Translations under genes and position numbers: made by a program
Notes under the pieces: model-generated
What the model saw: only the letters and a program-made list of their open reading frames with translations
Databases searched by the model: none
Told to the model about the DNA's origin: nothing
Part shown: positions 32,179-44,400 of the stretch, in pieces
Layout: the number at the start of each line of letters is the position of its first letter
Position numbering within the stretch: the first letter of the stretch is position 1
DNA from: Takakia lepidozioides
Taxonomy: Eukaryota > Streptophyta > Takakiopsida > Takakiales > Takakiaceae
Length of the DNA: 64,000 nt
Direction of reading: 5' to 3'
NCBI GenBank assembly: GCA_030704615.1
Contig: CM060734.1
Location: 43,046,042-43,110,041 of the forward strand

Positions 32179-35100
32179 CTATGGGCTTGTATCCCGCTGT
32201 AGAAGTATGTTGATTTCGTTGAAACTCGTAGTGGCTTGGTGAATGAAGAAGTCCCACTTTGGATCACAAACCATCCTTATCAAGAAGACGAAGTAAAGGT
32301 GTTTGCACGGTATGAACTTCCTTCTCTTTCCCAAACTACTTGAAAAGCATACCAACAAAATCAGGACAGGTACAATTGGGAAAATTGGAAACAGTGATGT
32401 CGTACGTCTTGTCCTGCAGCGCAGATGCGGATGAGATCATGGTGAAGACCCGACCATACCCTGGATCAGGCACTTCCATTGTTCCCGCAACACGAGCGTG
32501 AAGCATTCTCGCGGACTTGATTTTGCCGTAGTGTTCTGCGGTTGGAGGGAATCGTCGAACCAGCTTCCCATTCCGTCTGGTTGGCCACAAGTGAGCGTCA
32601 GGCGGAGATACCCGTGAACCGCTTGTACTTGAAGCACCTTCACGTGTAATGAAATGTCTAGCTAGGGAGAAACCCGCCTCTTCCAGCATTGCGATCTCTT
32701 GGTGAGTAAGACTTGTGCCCATCTTCACAGGCCACACGGTTGGTGGAGTAGGCTTCTTCACCACGGAGGGCCTCACTGTCCCACGCACACATCTCCCGCA
32801 ATCGTCAGCGCAAAACCAGAACTTGTGGTTCTTTGCCTCTCCTTGGCCGTAAGGGAGAAACAACAGTGAACGTAGGAGCTGTAGTGCGTTCTTTCCCTCT
32901 GGATATTATTGATGTACATTTTTCATGATTGGTGGCGCTGATCGCCGCGTATTTCACACGTGATCCAGCACTTGTGCGTTCTATATGTCAAACCTCGTCC
33001 AAGCACATGGACTCTATTACATGCGGCATCACGTTCTGGTCTTCAACCATTGCAGTGATAGTGCTTGATGCAGGGGTCCGGTCTGGGGCAGAATGGCCCT
33101 CACCTGTGGATGTTCCACAATTCCATCTCTGATCCAAGGGAACACGTGGCGTCGAGAAGTTGACCATGTCCGCCCTATGGGAATCTGCATCCGATCCGGG
33201 AGGGGTATCCAATTTCCGTTTGCAAGACCCGAATCTCTCTTCGCCTTCCAGATGGGGAACTCTTCCCACGAGAGGGGTGCCATCTGCACATATGCTCACT
33301 GCCCGCGCTATTTTGCTGAGATCCCCCGATCTTCTGGCTGCCCGCAACATCAACTCGCTCCTGTCCGGGCCTTTGCCTCCAAGGCCACCCCTCAAGAATG
33401 ACCTGTATCTGGTTTTCTGTTGCAGAGCACAGATAAGGTCATCGGCCGAAGCCGCATACAAATCTCTTCCCTTTTTGCCGGACTGCTGCAACCACGCATT
33501 GTGCACTGTCTCTGCTAGATTGCAAGACGGCATGTCCGCCATCTCCTCAATGGACATATGTTGCAAGGCAAAAAAATACAAAGACGATATTAGGATGGGA
33601 CCATGAAAAATATATCCGAAACACCCAAAGGAAGGTGAATGCAAACCGCTCACCATTGTCATGGCCGCTCCCCACTGTCGGTAACGGAAGTGCAAAAATG
33701 CGAACCAGTCTTCCAATGCCCTCATGCTGTCCTCCGATGCCACTCCAGATGAGTACCACCAGGCACGAATTGTCTGGAACAATGTATTTGCTTCCCCCAT
33801 TGTTTTGGCGTCTTTGTACGGTTTGCACAGTTGACGATGCATACTCTGCATATCTGGCTTGATGTCTGCCTTTGTGTGTTTGTCCAAGGATTGTGTCCAA
33901 TGAAAAAGACATGTACGTTCTCTTCCAGGCATTGGCACTTTTGGATCTCCCGTCCCGAATACAATGCGGACAGCGTTGAAGTTAGCTTGAGCACTGTTGG
34001 CCATGAAACCAACAAAATTGGGAGATGAGAGACCATAGGAGGCCATAACACGAATGAGAGCTTTCCACATGAGCTGCTGTGAATCTGTGTCCTCTGATTG
34101 CATGTCACACACTGCAATTGTCATGACACGCTGGTACACAAGGTCGTAAACATGACATGCCATTTGTGGTCCAGTCTTTAACCCTCTTAACATGATCGAA
34201 CATAAGGAAGTAGTTGCCTAGATCGCCACCCTTTTGCACACGTTTAACTAGGCTGACTCCGCTGCCCTCACCTTTTGTGGACATTTTGAACATGAACACT
34301 TTCCTGGCTCCTTGCCCCGGGAAAACATTGTCTTGGATGTAGTTGTACATGCTCATTTTCTTCAAATCCATAATATTGTCCATATAACCTCGGCTCCCAG
34401 AGCCCATTCTTAAAGCGTTCACCTGATTCCTAATGTTTGGAGAAGTCAAAGTCGACAAATGGTCCATAACAGTGTCCAAAGCTGGTCCCTCCAGTTGTCC
34501 TCCAACCGAATCTGATGCACACATAATACAGCTTTCCATAAAGGACTTGCTCGCCCCCATGGCAACTGCAGATGTGGTTCCAGTTGGATTGGTATCCAAC
34601 TCTTGCCTTATCAGACGTGAGAATGTCTCAACGCTCTCCCTGTAATCTCCCTTGGACACAGGGTGGTTGTGAAAACCGAAATGGACATAGGCTCTAGTCA
34701 GGGTTTTGAATCGATGCACCACATAGTACATTCTGGCGCCACACATTATAAGGCAGTAAGGTGGTACCCTACAGAACGTGCACACAAAAGTGTTACTGTA
34801 TGGTGGTGTCACACCAGGCTTGAATGGATTCTCACTGACACCATCCTATTCGCTTTGGTTTTGCACACCCGTCAATGCGAAGTGCGGCACCAAGGGTGCC
34901 CATCGTGCTTTTTGTCCATTCCTTCTATGAGACTGGAAATGCCCCCCACGCGACCAGGAGGAGGCAGCTCGAAAACAGTATTACCATCAAAAGATTCTGG
35001 CAAGAACGCCACCCTCTGAACATTGAAAGTGCTCCAGTCAATCCCCCTCAACTCACTCTTGAATCCTGCCATCCCACCCATGGCTTTCAGTTTAGGAATG

Positions 35101-35579
35101 ACACTGGTGATCTCCTCCACATCTGTTTCCTGATGTGGACATGGCTGATCCACGGGCGGTATTTCACAGGCGTCATCGGAGGATGAGTCCAAAAGCTCAA
35201 CTACAGTGTTAACGGTACTTGACTCCTTCTTGACAACCATGGGTGTTTTCTCCTAGGCCACTGATGCTACCGTGCCAGAAGTAACGAACGATCCTGCAGA
35301 CTGTCTCCAAGGAGCACTGAGTACCCTGTATCTACCTGGAGTCATTCTCCATTGTGTGGTTGGTGCAGTATGCAAAGGTTTCTGGAACGCATACTTGAGC
35401 AGTTTTCCATTGGCATCATACACTTCCCTTCCCAGTTCCATTTTCCAACCAAAATTGCGTTGCGAGCACGTGTTCATGCACCACCGCAAAACCGTCATCT
35501 TCCACCTCGCAAGAAAAGGGGACAGGTGGTCCTCATTGAAGAAGTCCGCGTCAAGGGAGCCCATGGCCTGGGAGGCCAT
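32179..35579 (-). pseudogene. Transposase pseudogene of element C
   Basis: It aligns with the intact transposase of copy A over its whole length, from MASQAMGSLDADFF to the SWIM region and a TAG at 32,179-32,181. Damage includes a frameshift near 35,520, a TAG at 35,254 (CAG in copy B), disruption near 34,870-34,815, a frameshift near 34,175 and a frameshift inside the SWIM motif near 32,345. The second catalytic Asp is Asn (FMANS for FMADS). The intron acceptor has mutated from CAG to CAA (near 33,565). CLFHW and LEDW are retained. It is inactive. Confidence 0.85.
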
Positions 35580-36239
35580 CTGTCAATGTTGCTTCAAAAC
35601 TCACAGTTCACAGTCCGACGTTGCTTTTGATTGCAAGTTGTACTAGAGCGGAGTTTTTTGGCTGTATAGAAGACGTCCTTACACACAATTGCAGGTGTCG
35701 CTCCGGCTTGCAGGTCTCCTAACGCGGTTCGGCACATCATAGAAATGTGTCCCCATGCGAACCAAGTGGATGGAGGCAGAGTGCCCAAATGCGGAATGGA
35801 TAATGTCAGCCCTAATCAAAGAATCCATCTGTTTTCTCACAGGACCGGCCCCACCAGTGCATTGGACAACCAATTCAGCAAGATTGACTGACAGAGCCGC
35901 CATTTGCCTGTCATGTCGGAGATTCCGGATGAGATGCCCATTTCCATTCAATTTTAACGGCACCTGCACCGTTGTACAACTGTACATACTTCACATTCCT
36001 CTGAAACATCCCAAAAGCTATTATTCAACAATGAACTTTTTCGGATGAGAGGTGGACCCGAACGAATTTCGGTGGATGAGAAAAAAATGATTTCTGGAGA
36101 TATTCATAACAGTTAGATGGACACGTGTTCGCCATGTATGTGGAATGAGCATGTGGCGCACAAGTCGTTCCGAGCGATCATCTTGGCGTGGAAGGCCTTG
36201 CGGTGAACCCACCGTAGCCCCTTTTTTTCCTTCTTCTCC

Positions 36240-36724
36240 TTATTGTCCTTGCAACCCTAGATTCTGTAGAGACAGTGACCACATCCCGAAGGAGAAGAAA
36301 ACGTCGAAGAACACTTTACTTCACATCAAACAAGCAAAGGGTACACGCTAAGAAAAGGATGAGGAAGGCGAGACGGGAACTTAGAATGGGAGAAGAAACC
36401 TCCGGCGGAGATGAGGATGAACGCCACAACCCGATTCTGCAACTATTGTTTAGAGAGGAAGGTCTTGAAGTGATCCCGGAGGCGACCAAAGAGCAACCTC
36501 CAATAGAAGGGGGGGAGGACGAGGAAGTCAGCTGGGCTCGAGAGGAATCACTGCGAGTGGAGAACCAGGTCTTGAGAGAGCAGGGAGGAGAGATGGACAC
36601 AGAAACCATGCCGTCTACTGTTGTTTCGCACCACCGGGACCTCCTTGGAAGCATGCTACCTCTAGACCTCATGGAAAAGTTGAATGCCTCAGGAGCATCA
36701 TCAAGTGTAAAGAAGAAACCGGAG
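36240..36724 (+). pseudogene. Exon 1 of the methyltransferase gene of element C
   Basis: It encodes SRRRKRRRTLYFTSNKQR and an acidic tail ending SSSVKKKPE before GAG|GTGACT at 36,724, almost identical to exon 1 of copy B. The rest of the gene is on the opposite strand beyond 41,454, so the exon is stranded. The intron continues to 36,882, including one palindrome (36,830-36,858), then changes to retrotransposon sequence. Confidence 0.8.
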
Positions 36725-36882
36725 GTGACTATCAACCCTCTTTTTCCCTTTTTTGTTTTTGTTTGTTCCGTGCTAATCAATTTTTGTATGTTCTGGGCAT
36801 GAAACGAGTGCAGATGCTGCACTCAAATCAACCTTGCGTTGACACGAGGTTGATTCGTGTGCCTTTTTTGTTCATTCCCACC

Positions 36883-38235
36883 AAACCATATGAACATAGA
36901 AGCAGTAGAGTATTGGATACCCAAAGACTTGTTACAAGTCAGATACACATAGAAAGACAAATGGTATTATTGTGCCCATTAAAAGATTGGTGATCAATCA
37001 GCAAAGGAAAATTAAGTCGTGATACGGATTTTGGCAAGATAGTGTAAATCTTGGAGAAATGGTAGAGACCACTATAATTTTCTTTACTAACATACCAAGG
37101 CTTATTAAAGGGTGCTGAAAAGAAATTATGTATATGAATGAGGAAAATAAGGAAAAAACTAAGCAAGACAGAGCTGAAAGAATAGAGAAATATGTTGCAG
37201 AAAGTGAGAAAAGAGTTCCCGGAATTACAAAACTTGAATATTATTCAAGGAGAGGCATAAAGACAAACTGATAGTGATAAACCAGAGGATCAGGAAATCG
37301 GATCTCTGGAAAGTGAGAACACTACACTAGAAGGCAAGTAATGCATTTGGCGAATGGTTACGACAAGAAAGATCTGAAGGACCTTCTACAGTAACAAGTC
37401 CAAATCGAGGTTTTGCTGAAATATTGGAAGAAAAATTTGAGAATATTCTGAATGAAGAAGGTGAAAGAAGTGAAACTACTTCTCCAGAAATGATAACGAG
37501 AACTGCACTCAAAGTTTTTAAAGATTCATTAAGCTTAGTAGGGATAGCAGTTGGAAGACGACTACCTTTGGGACAAGGACCTCCTAGTTTTGAATCATTG
37601 TTTGGAAGACAAACACCAACAACACCACTAGTCTTGACAATCTCAACACCAACACAGCCAGCAACAGCGGGACCATTTCAGTTTGGACAGCTGGTTGCAC
37701 CAGCAGCACTAGTTGTACTAGCAGCACCAATGGCTTTAGCAGCAAACAAAACCAGACCGCCGTTTCCTTTATATGATGGGAAATCTGACCCAGATATCCA
37801 TCTCAATCAATTTGAAAACATGTGCACCATTTAAAATGAAGCAACAGACCAGGAAAAGATCCGATTATTTTCTTGTTCAATGGCCAGAAAAAGCATTGAA
37901 TGGTTGGCAACCTTTCCAGCCAACCACTTTGCAAATTGGGCGGATATGAGGGCCGCATTCCAAGAACGATATAGATCCAACAAATCCACATCTGAAATCT
38001 TCACAGGATTACAGAACCTGAGACAGAAAAAGAAAGAATTGGTAGTTGACTCCTTGGAGAGAATGAAGACTCTGATCATAAAGCTACCTCAAGCACCAGA
38101 TGACACTTGCCAAAATCATGGTTCATCAACGGACTTCGTCCTGAAATGTAACCATGGTTACAGTCATGCCCAACAACACTTTGGCTGAAGCAGTAGGAAA
38201 TGCATTCATGAGCTTAAGAGAATCTGGGAGGGCAT
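36883..38235 (+). pseudogene. Retrotransposon gag capsid segment
   Basis: From about 37,130 the plus strand reads a charged region, an Ala/Pro/Thr-rich linker and FPLYDGKSDPDIHLNQFENM, then SIEWLATFPANHFANWADMRAAFQERY (cited in part). These are the words of the plant retrotransposon gag (capsid) domain. A TAA after ENMCTI and later stops break it. It should precede the zinc knuckles at 31,370, but sits between element C and the inverted RT. Confidence 0.75.
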
Positions 38236-38249
38236 GGTCTCCTTGAAAC

Positions 38250-39600
38250 ACTCCCAGAGCGTCTAGAGGGTCTACCTCTGCTTCTTGGGCTTTTGGTTGA
38301 ACAGCAAACAGAAATGCATCGGGAAGTTGATCCTCTACTCATGTTGCTGGTTCTCCTGTAGTAATTCTTGATAGATGATCTGCTGGAACATGTAATCTTC
38401 CTGGTTTATGAACAACTTCAAAATCATACTCATGAAGGAGTAATAACCATCGAGCAACCCTGCCACTAGTTAGTGGTTGATTTCTTAAATGAACTAGAGC
38501 CTGATGATCAACAATAAACTCAAAGCGATTGCCAAGTAAATAATGCCAAAACTTTTGAACAGCATAAATCATTGCCAAAGCTCCCCTTTCCGTGGTGCTA
38601 TAGTTCTTCTCAGCTGCTGTCAGCAGTCTGCTTGCATAATAAATTGGTGAATATATTGTGCCTGTCACATTCTGGGTCAGAACTGCGCCTGATGCATCAC
38701 TGTGTACATGAAATGGTAAATCCCATCTTGGATTTATTAGAATTGGGGCTACTGTGAGTGCCTTTTTTAGTGAATCAAATGATTCCTGGCAAGCTGGAGA
38801 CCATCGGTATTCAACATCTTTCTTCAGCAGTCTATAGATTGATGCCGCTCTGTGAGCATATTTGGTCATGTACCTTCTGTAATAGCTTGTCTGTCCTAGA
38901 AATCTCTTGAGTTTATTGGGATTTTCTGGTGGTGGTGTTTTCTGGATAACATCCTCCTTATTTGGATCCACCAGAATTCCCTGTTGGCACACAATGTGTC
39001 CCAATAGTAATCCTGAATTCACACAAAATGTACATTTTACCGGATTGAGACTTACTCCATTGTCTCTGCAAGCTTGTAGGCAAAGTTTTAATTGTGCCAA
39101 GTGTTTGGATTTCTGTCCAAAGACACTGAAATCATCCAAAAATACCTGCATAAAATCATTGAGATAACTCTTGAATATCTCAGACACTGCTCGTTGAAAA
39201 GTGGCTGGTGCGTTGCAAAGTCCAAATGGCATGACTTTGTAAGCATAAGCTCCCCATTCAGTAATGAATGCGGTCTTTTCTCGGTCTTCTTCTGCCATCT
39301 GCACCTGGTTGTACCCACTGAACCCATCCATGAATGAGTACAACTCATGTCCTGGCACCTGTCACTGTGTCCAACACTATCTCTGTGAAAGGTAGTGGAA
39401 ATGGGTCTTTTTTGGTTCCTGCATTTAATTTGCGGTAGTCCACACATACTCATAATTTTCCATTCTTCTTGGGTACTATCACAATGGGTGATAACCATTG
39501 TGGTGTCTCTACTAGGTATATAAATCCTGCATCCAGTAATTTCTTGATTTCTTCCCAAACTTTAGTTGCATAGTTGGGGTTCATTCTGTAATAGTTCTGA
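38250..39600 (-). pseudogene. Retrotransposon reverse transcriptase and RNase H (inverted)
   Basis: The minus strand carries ELYSFMDGFSGYNQVQM, TAFITEWGAYAYKVMPFGL, NAPATFQRAV, VFLDDFSVF (the FxDD active site), SYYRRYM, and an RNase H domain with FHVHSDASGA, TTERGALAMIYAVQKF and FIVDHQALVHL. This is a Ty3/gypsy RT-RH. The start of RT near 39,370-39,600 is broken by frameshifts. It lies opposite to the gag, integrase and LTR orientation. Confidence 0.88.
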
Positions 39601-39696
39601 CGAATTGGTTTCGTATTAACTTCCAATTCAATTCGGTGCTAACAAATGTTGGAAGGTATGCCCTTCAAATCTTTGTAGTTCCAAGCAAATACATAA

Positions 39697-40829
39697 TTAT
39701 TTAGTGAATAATGCAGTGGCTTCTTGTAGAAATGATTCTTCGAGACCTACGCTTACTCGTATTCTCTGTGGTTCTTCTACTGTTCCCAAATTCACTTGAA
39801 TCAATTGAGTTTCTTCCGTTATTGTCCATCCTGCAATCTCCTGTCCGATGGTTGCAATCGTGGCAGGTACTTCACTGATTTTAATGTCCTCTTCTCTTTC
39901 TTGATAAAAACGGGCAGGGTGTTGAGGTGTGTCCATAGCTTCTTCCTCAGGATCTTTCATTCTCGGAGTACTTGGTTCTCCTTGGGTGTTCACCATGTGA
40001 CACCCTACTGATGTGTTATGTTTGACCACTAATTGACCAATAGGTTCCAACTGTGGATGTGCTGCATATACCGTGGCTTCTTCTTCATCCGACAGTCCAC
40101 TGGACCAGTCATACTCTTCCACTATGCAAGGTCGTTTCTCTCGTGGAATGGTACCTCGTTGCTTCGTAGTGATAGTGACTTGTTCTGATCCTTTTTTTAT
40201 CGTAAGAGTTTGACTTCCCCAATCGTGGTGTGATTGGGCTTGTGTTAACCATGGTCGGCCAAGCAGTAGCGAATATCCTTCTGCCACATCCTCTATTCTG
40301 AGAATGGTTACTGATACTTCATATACCAGTCTTGCTACTTCCATTGCAAGTCGTCTGATGATACCCAACGGCTGTACTTTTCGTTGATCGGCCATTCGTA
40401 CCGTGAATGGAGCAGGTTCCATGTGCCCCAATCCTAGTGACTTCTTCATCCTCTCTGTCATGATATTCACTCCGGATCCTCCATCGATGAGTACATCCGT
40501 TACCATCTTCCATCTCCAATACGTACTTGTAAGACTGGTATTACTTCGTCGTAGTCTGGAGTTTGTTGTATAGTTGTGGGTTTAATCGTGTAAACCTCTA
40601 GAGTTGGTTTTTGTTTTGGTGTGGGGGTCAATGCCTCAATTGCCCGAAATAAAGTTTTCTTGCAGTGTGGAGCAATTTTTAATAATTGTCCAATGGTAAT
40701 TTGGGTCTTGGTCTGGCAGATTACTTCAATCAATTCTGTTTCCGTGGTTGCGTTCATGGTCTTCGTCATTGGTCTGATTTGATTATCTGGAGTTGGCTCT
40801 CCAGAAGGTATATGGGTTCCTTCTTGCAT
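39697..40829 (-). pseudogene. Retrotransposon protease region (inverted)
   Basis: On minus, a Thr/Pro-rich linker (40,829-40,500) is followed by VTDVLIDGGSGVNIMTERM, the place and form of a retroviral-type aspartic protease (here DGG instead of DTG or DSG), then LLLGRPWL, the second conserved protease word. The protease would cut the polyprotein. The RT follows downstream on the same strand. Confidence 0.75.
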
Positions 40830-41453
40830 TTGAGCTATGGCTTTGCTTACCTCCTGGTGTAAGCTCTTTTCTTCCTGCCATGCTGCACTTTCTGGATATT
40901 GTTTTCATTCTTCTTCAACCTCCTTATCTGGAGGTTTCTGTTTCTTGTCCTGAGTTTGGGTTACCGCAAGGGTATCCACTACAGGAGTTACCACTCACGG
41001 CTACACTTGGTCCGACTTCCACATTTTCCAATTCTGCCTCATGCTTGATTCGCAACAGGCCCTAATTCCGTGCTCCCCCCCCCCCCCCCCCCCCCCTATT
41101 ACCGCGGATCGGTTATCGCCTATGTCCTTATTTTTTGATCCCTCTTCATCGCCCCCACATGAATATTCTTTCCGACCGAGAACAATGGTAGGTTTGTGGA
41201 TGGTTTAGGATCGAGGACATGATTTTTGAATGAGGAGATCGCCCGCTAGAGAATTGAATATTAACAGCAAACCCTTTTTTTGGCAAAGTAGTTCATTCAT
41301 TCCAACCCACAAACATTTTTCAATGTCGGAATCTGAAGACCTACCCCAGGCTATCCCTAAGTGTACTTACGGGAACGCGTGAAGAACTTGAAAAACAGTT
41401 TGGGGATGGAAGCAAAACCAAAACACATTTTATTAAGTCTCGGTACTTGAACC

Positions 41454-44400
41454 TCAAGAACTATTGGAGGTTTCAGAGGAACTACTTCCAGAGTTTGCAG
41501 CAATATCATCTATGAACACAACAGCCCATCCGCGACGTTTCTTTTTTCCGTGACCCCCATGGAGAGGCGAATACATTGTTTGTTGGGACAACACCCGTGC
41601 GCAAGCTTCCGCGTAAACCGGCAAGCGGTAAGCTCTAGGGGGACTCGGAGACATGTAATATCCTTGGAAACCGAAAGGTGTCTGCGTATTCGATGACTGG
41701 TGCCGAACTCTGGAAAGCAAGAAGAGGAATGGTGGTAGATGCTATCATCTAGAAATAGACAATGTAAGCAACCATCTATCAAACGGGAATGACACAAGGA
41801 AATGCAACATATTTTGCACGACTAGAGCCGAACTTACTCACACTCAAAATCGGAGTCCACGTCGAGATCCTCGTCAGGCGCTTCGGGCTCCTCAAGAAGT
41901 CCCTCCGTGGATGGGGCAGAAGTAGTGCCCGACTCAAGCTAATGAAGCTCGCTTGAGAAGAGCTCCGTATCAGCCTCCATGCCGAAGAAGTGCCTTCCGG
42001 CGCTTTTGCACGCATGAAAAGATGCTCCTGCAAATCGAAGATGAACGAGAAATCAAAACAGGGCTTCCCTAAGTTCACTGCTTCAAACACAGTGTTGAGG
42101 GCCCCACCTGTTCCCATAGACAAGTCAACCACTCGTCCACCGTGACGGCTGCATGTCTCCACCAAAGTCTGCATGAAAGCTGGGGATTTCTCCCGTGCAC
42201 CTCTCCAAGGGACACCAGTCGACCTTTTCGTAGTTCGACCCGAGTCCACGTAATTGAAGATTACATCATCCTCCACAGGCTCGCAGGTGGGGTCAATGTG
42301 AGCTGCAAGGTCCCTCAACTGGAACTCAACAATACCAGGAGGAAGAGTGTCCTTACGCACCCTCACCAGGCACAAAGCTTCGAACACCCGAGTCTGTCAA
42401 TAATCACAAAGAGAGCATGAGGCAAAAGACAAAACCTACTTTTGACATTTACTGAAGAACCACGAAACTTTAATTCAAAGGAACCAACTCACTTTCTGCC
42501 CCGGGAACTCGCCCTTCGTAAGAGGCAGAGTGTTGATGAATGTCCAAGTTTTGATGACACGAAACCCGGAAGCTTTCATGTAGCTGAAAAGAGTTCTCCG
42601 TGCCGACATGTCCTTTGACTGCATGAGAAGAAGAGCCCCCGAGTCAGAAAGGAATTTGTTGCTGAATGAGAAAGCCCACTGCCAGTAACGAGAATGCGAT
42701 TTGTTCCAAGTGGGGGTTGAATTGGAAAGCAACACATCAGGGATAGGGAAACCGTCAGGAATGTCCAGCACCACAAGGTCAGTCGCGTATGCCTGCTGAA
42801 CTCCATTCACCCAATCCGGCCTTTTTGTGACCTACAGCCAAAAACAGGAGACAGTGTCACAAGCCCAATCCAAATCCAACAGGAAATCAATCCTCTCGAC
42901 AAGCCATAACAAGTTGCCAAAACAAAATTATTCACACTACAATTAAGACATATGTGCTTACCTGAGTGAGGAACGAAACAAGCATGTCCCATGATTTCGA
43001 GGGCACCCCTTTGAATGTGGACTTCCTGGATTCCATCATTGCTAGAAAACTTTCATTCACCACCTTATGATGGAACTGGCCCAAAACCCTGGATGGATGT
43101 TCTCTCACATCGAAAGGCTGCTCCCTCGAATTTGTTGTTCTCCTATCCCTCCTAGTAGGAGAAGGCTGTCTTTCAGCGACCTCTGATGGGCCCTGTTCCT
43201 GCGGAGCTGCACTCTTCCCCTTCCCCTTCGGATCCCCGACAATCTTCCCCTTCCGTTTTGGAGTAGCAGATTTCTCGGGTTCTTTTGCAGCCAGAGCAAC
43301 AATGATTCTGTTCTGAATGTCTTTGTCAGCCAATGGGGCAAGTGCCGCGGCATTGTCGTTAAGGTTTCTCAAAACAACTTCATCGAATGGTGTGTCCTGT
43401 TTTGGCAGATCAAGGTACCACCCACAGTCTCTAAAGTGCGCCCTGCTCCAGTCTCTGACAATACCAGCCGTGTACATTGTTTTGTCATTGGAGGGGTCAG
43501 CCCATGAGTAGATGAAGTCTGGGTCATCGCTAAGGTACTTTCCCGGTATGAGGACATGATACATATACTTGAATGACACACACACCCAAAATCCAGATAG
43601 TCAATCGATCTAATCAGGACACAGATCACACATCACGAAAAGGGTATTGGCATACAGGTCAGTAACACTGATAAACTAATGTTTGAAAGCCCGAATCAAC
43701 CTTGCGTTGACGCAATGTTGATTCGAGCTGAAATGGAAAACACCAAATTTGGAGAACTGCACTTTCAACAAGCACCTACGAGAGGGAAAGCCCATTATCC
43801 TAAAACATCTCATGCACAACATGGAACCCCAATCAACCTTGCGTTGACACAAAGAAGATTGGCGGATAATGTAGCATTGAAAGAGACAGTGATTAACAAC
43901 GGAATTCAACATTGCGTCAACGCAAGGTTGTTTTCATTAACAGAGGAAATGGAACACAGTGCTTGAAAACAACCATCCGAAGATCTGCTGGTATGGATAT
44001 TCAATCTTGCGTTGACGCAAGGTTGAATTCCTCTGCTGAAACACCTGTCCATGGTATTTGATAACCTTAACTTTCCTACAATTGTATGGAAATCGGGGTA
44101 TTTCTGTGGGACATTTCTAGCAATCCATACCGTCAAACAACGTTGCGTCAACGCAAGGCTGTTTGTTGGTATAGTGTAAGCTCTAAACAACATTTCAAAC
44201 AGACTCCAAACAGACTTTAAGTTCATCCTGGCAACATTCGAACTGGAAACCACCAAAAAAACAGCCCAAGAACACATGAAAACCTACATAGCCTGGCCCT
44301 TCATCAACCTTGCGTTGACGCAAGGTTGATTTGCCTGTCAGTTTTTGCCCTTTCACATGCAAAAAAACGACATCATTGGATACCCCAGGTACATGAATAT

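Larger units (their letters stand above)
31524..36882. mobile_element. Element C, left part (transposase half) of the composite MULE-like transposon
   Basis: The left end CGCGTGAGCG at 31,524 mirrors the right end of copy B and is followed by GTGAGC/GCTCAC palindromes to about 31,640. It contains the transposase pseudogene (minus, 32,179-35,579) and exon 1 of the methyltransferase gene (plus, to 36,724). It breaks off inside intron 1 at 36,882, at the position equivalent to 13,902 of copy B. The other half lies inverted at 41,069-46,536. Confidence 0.75.

Noticed and set aside
31524-41097. A 9-base target duplication around element C
   Set aside because: The flanks AACGATGCTAC (left) and GCCTGTTGCGA (right) do not match, and the right end is truncated.
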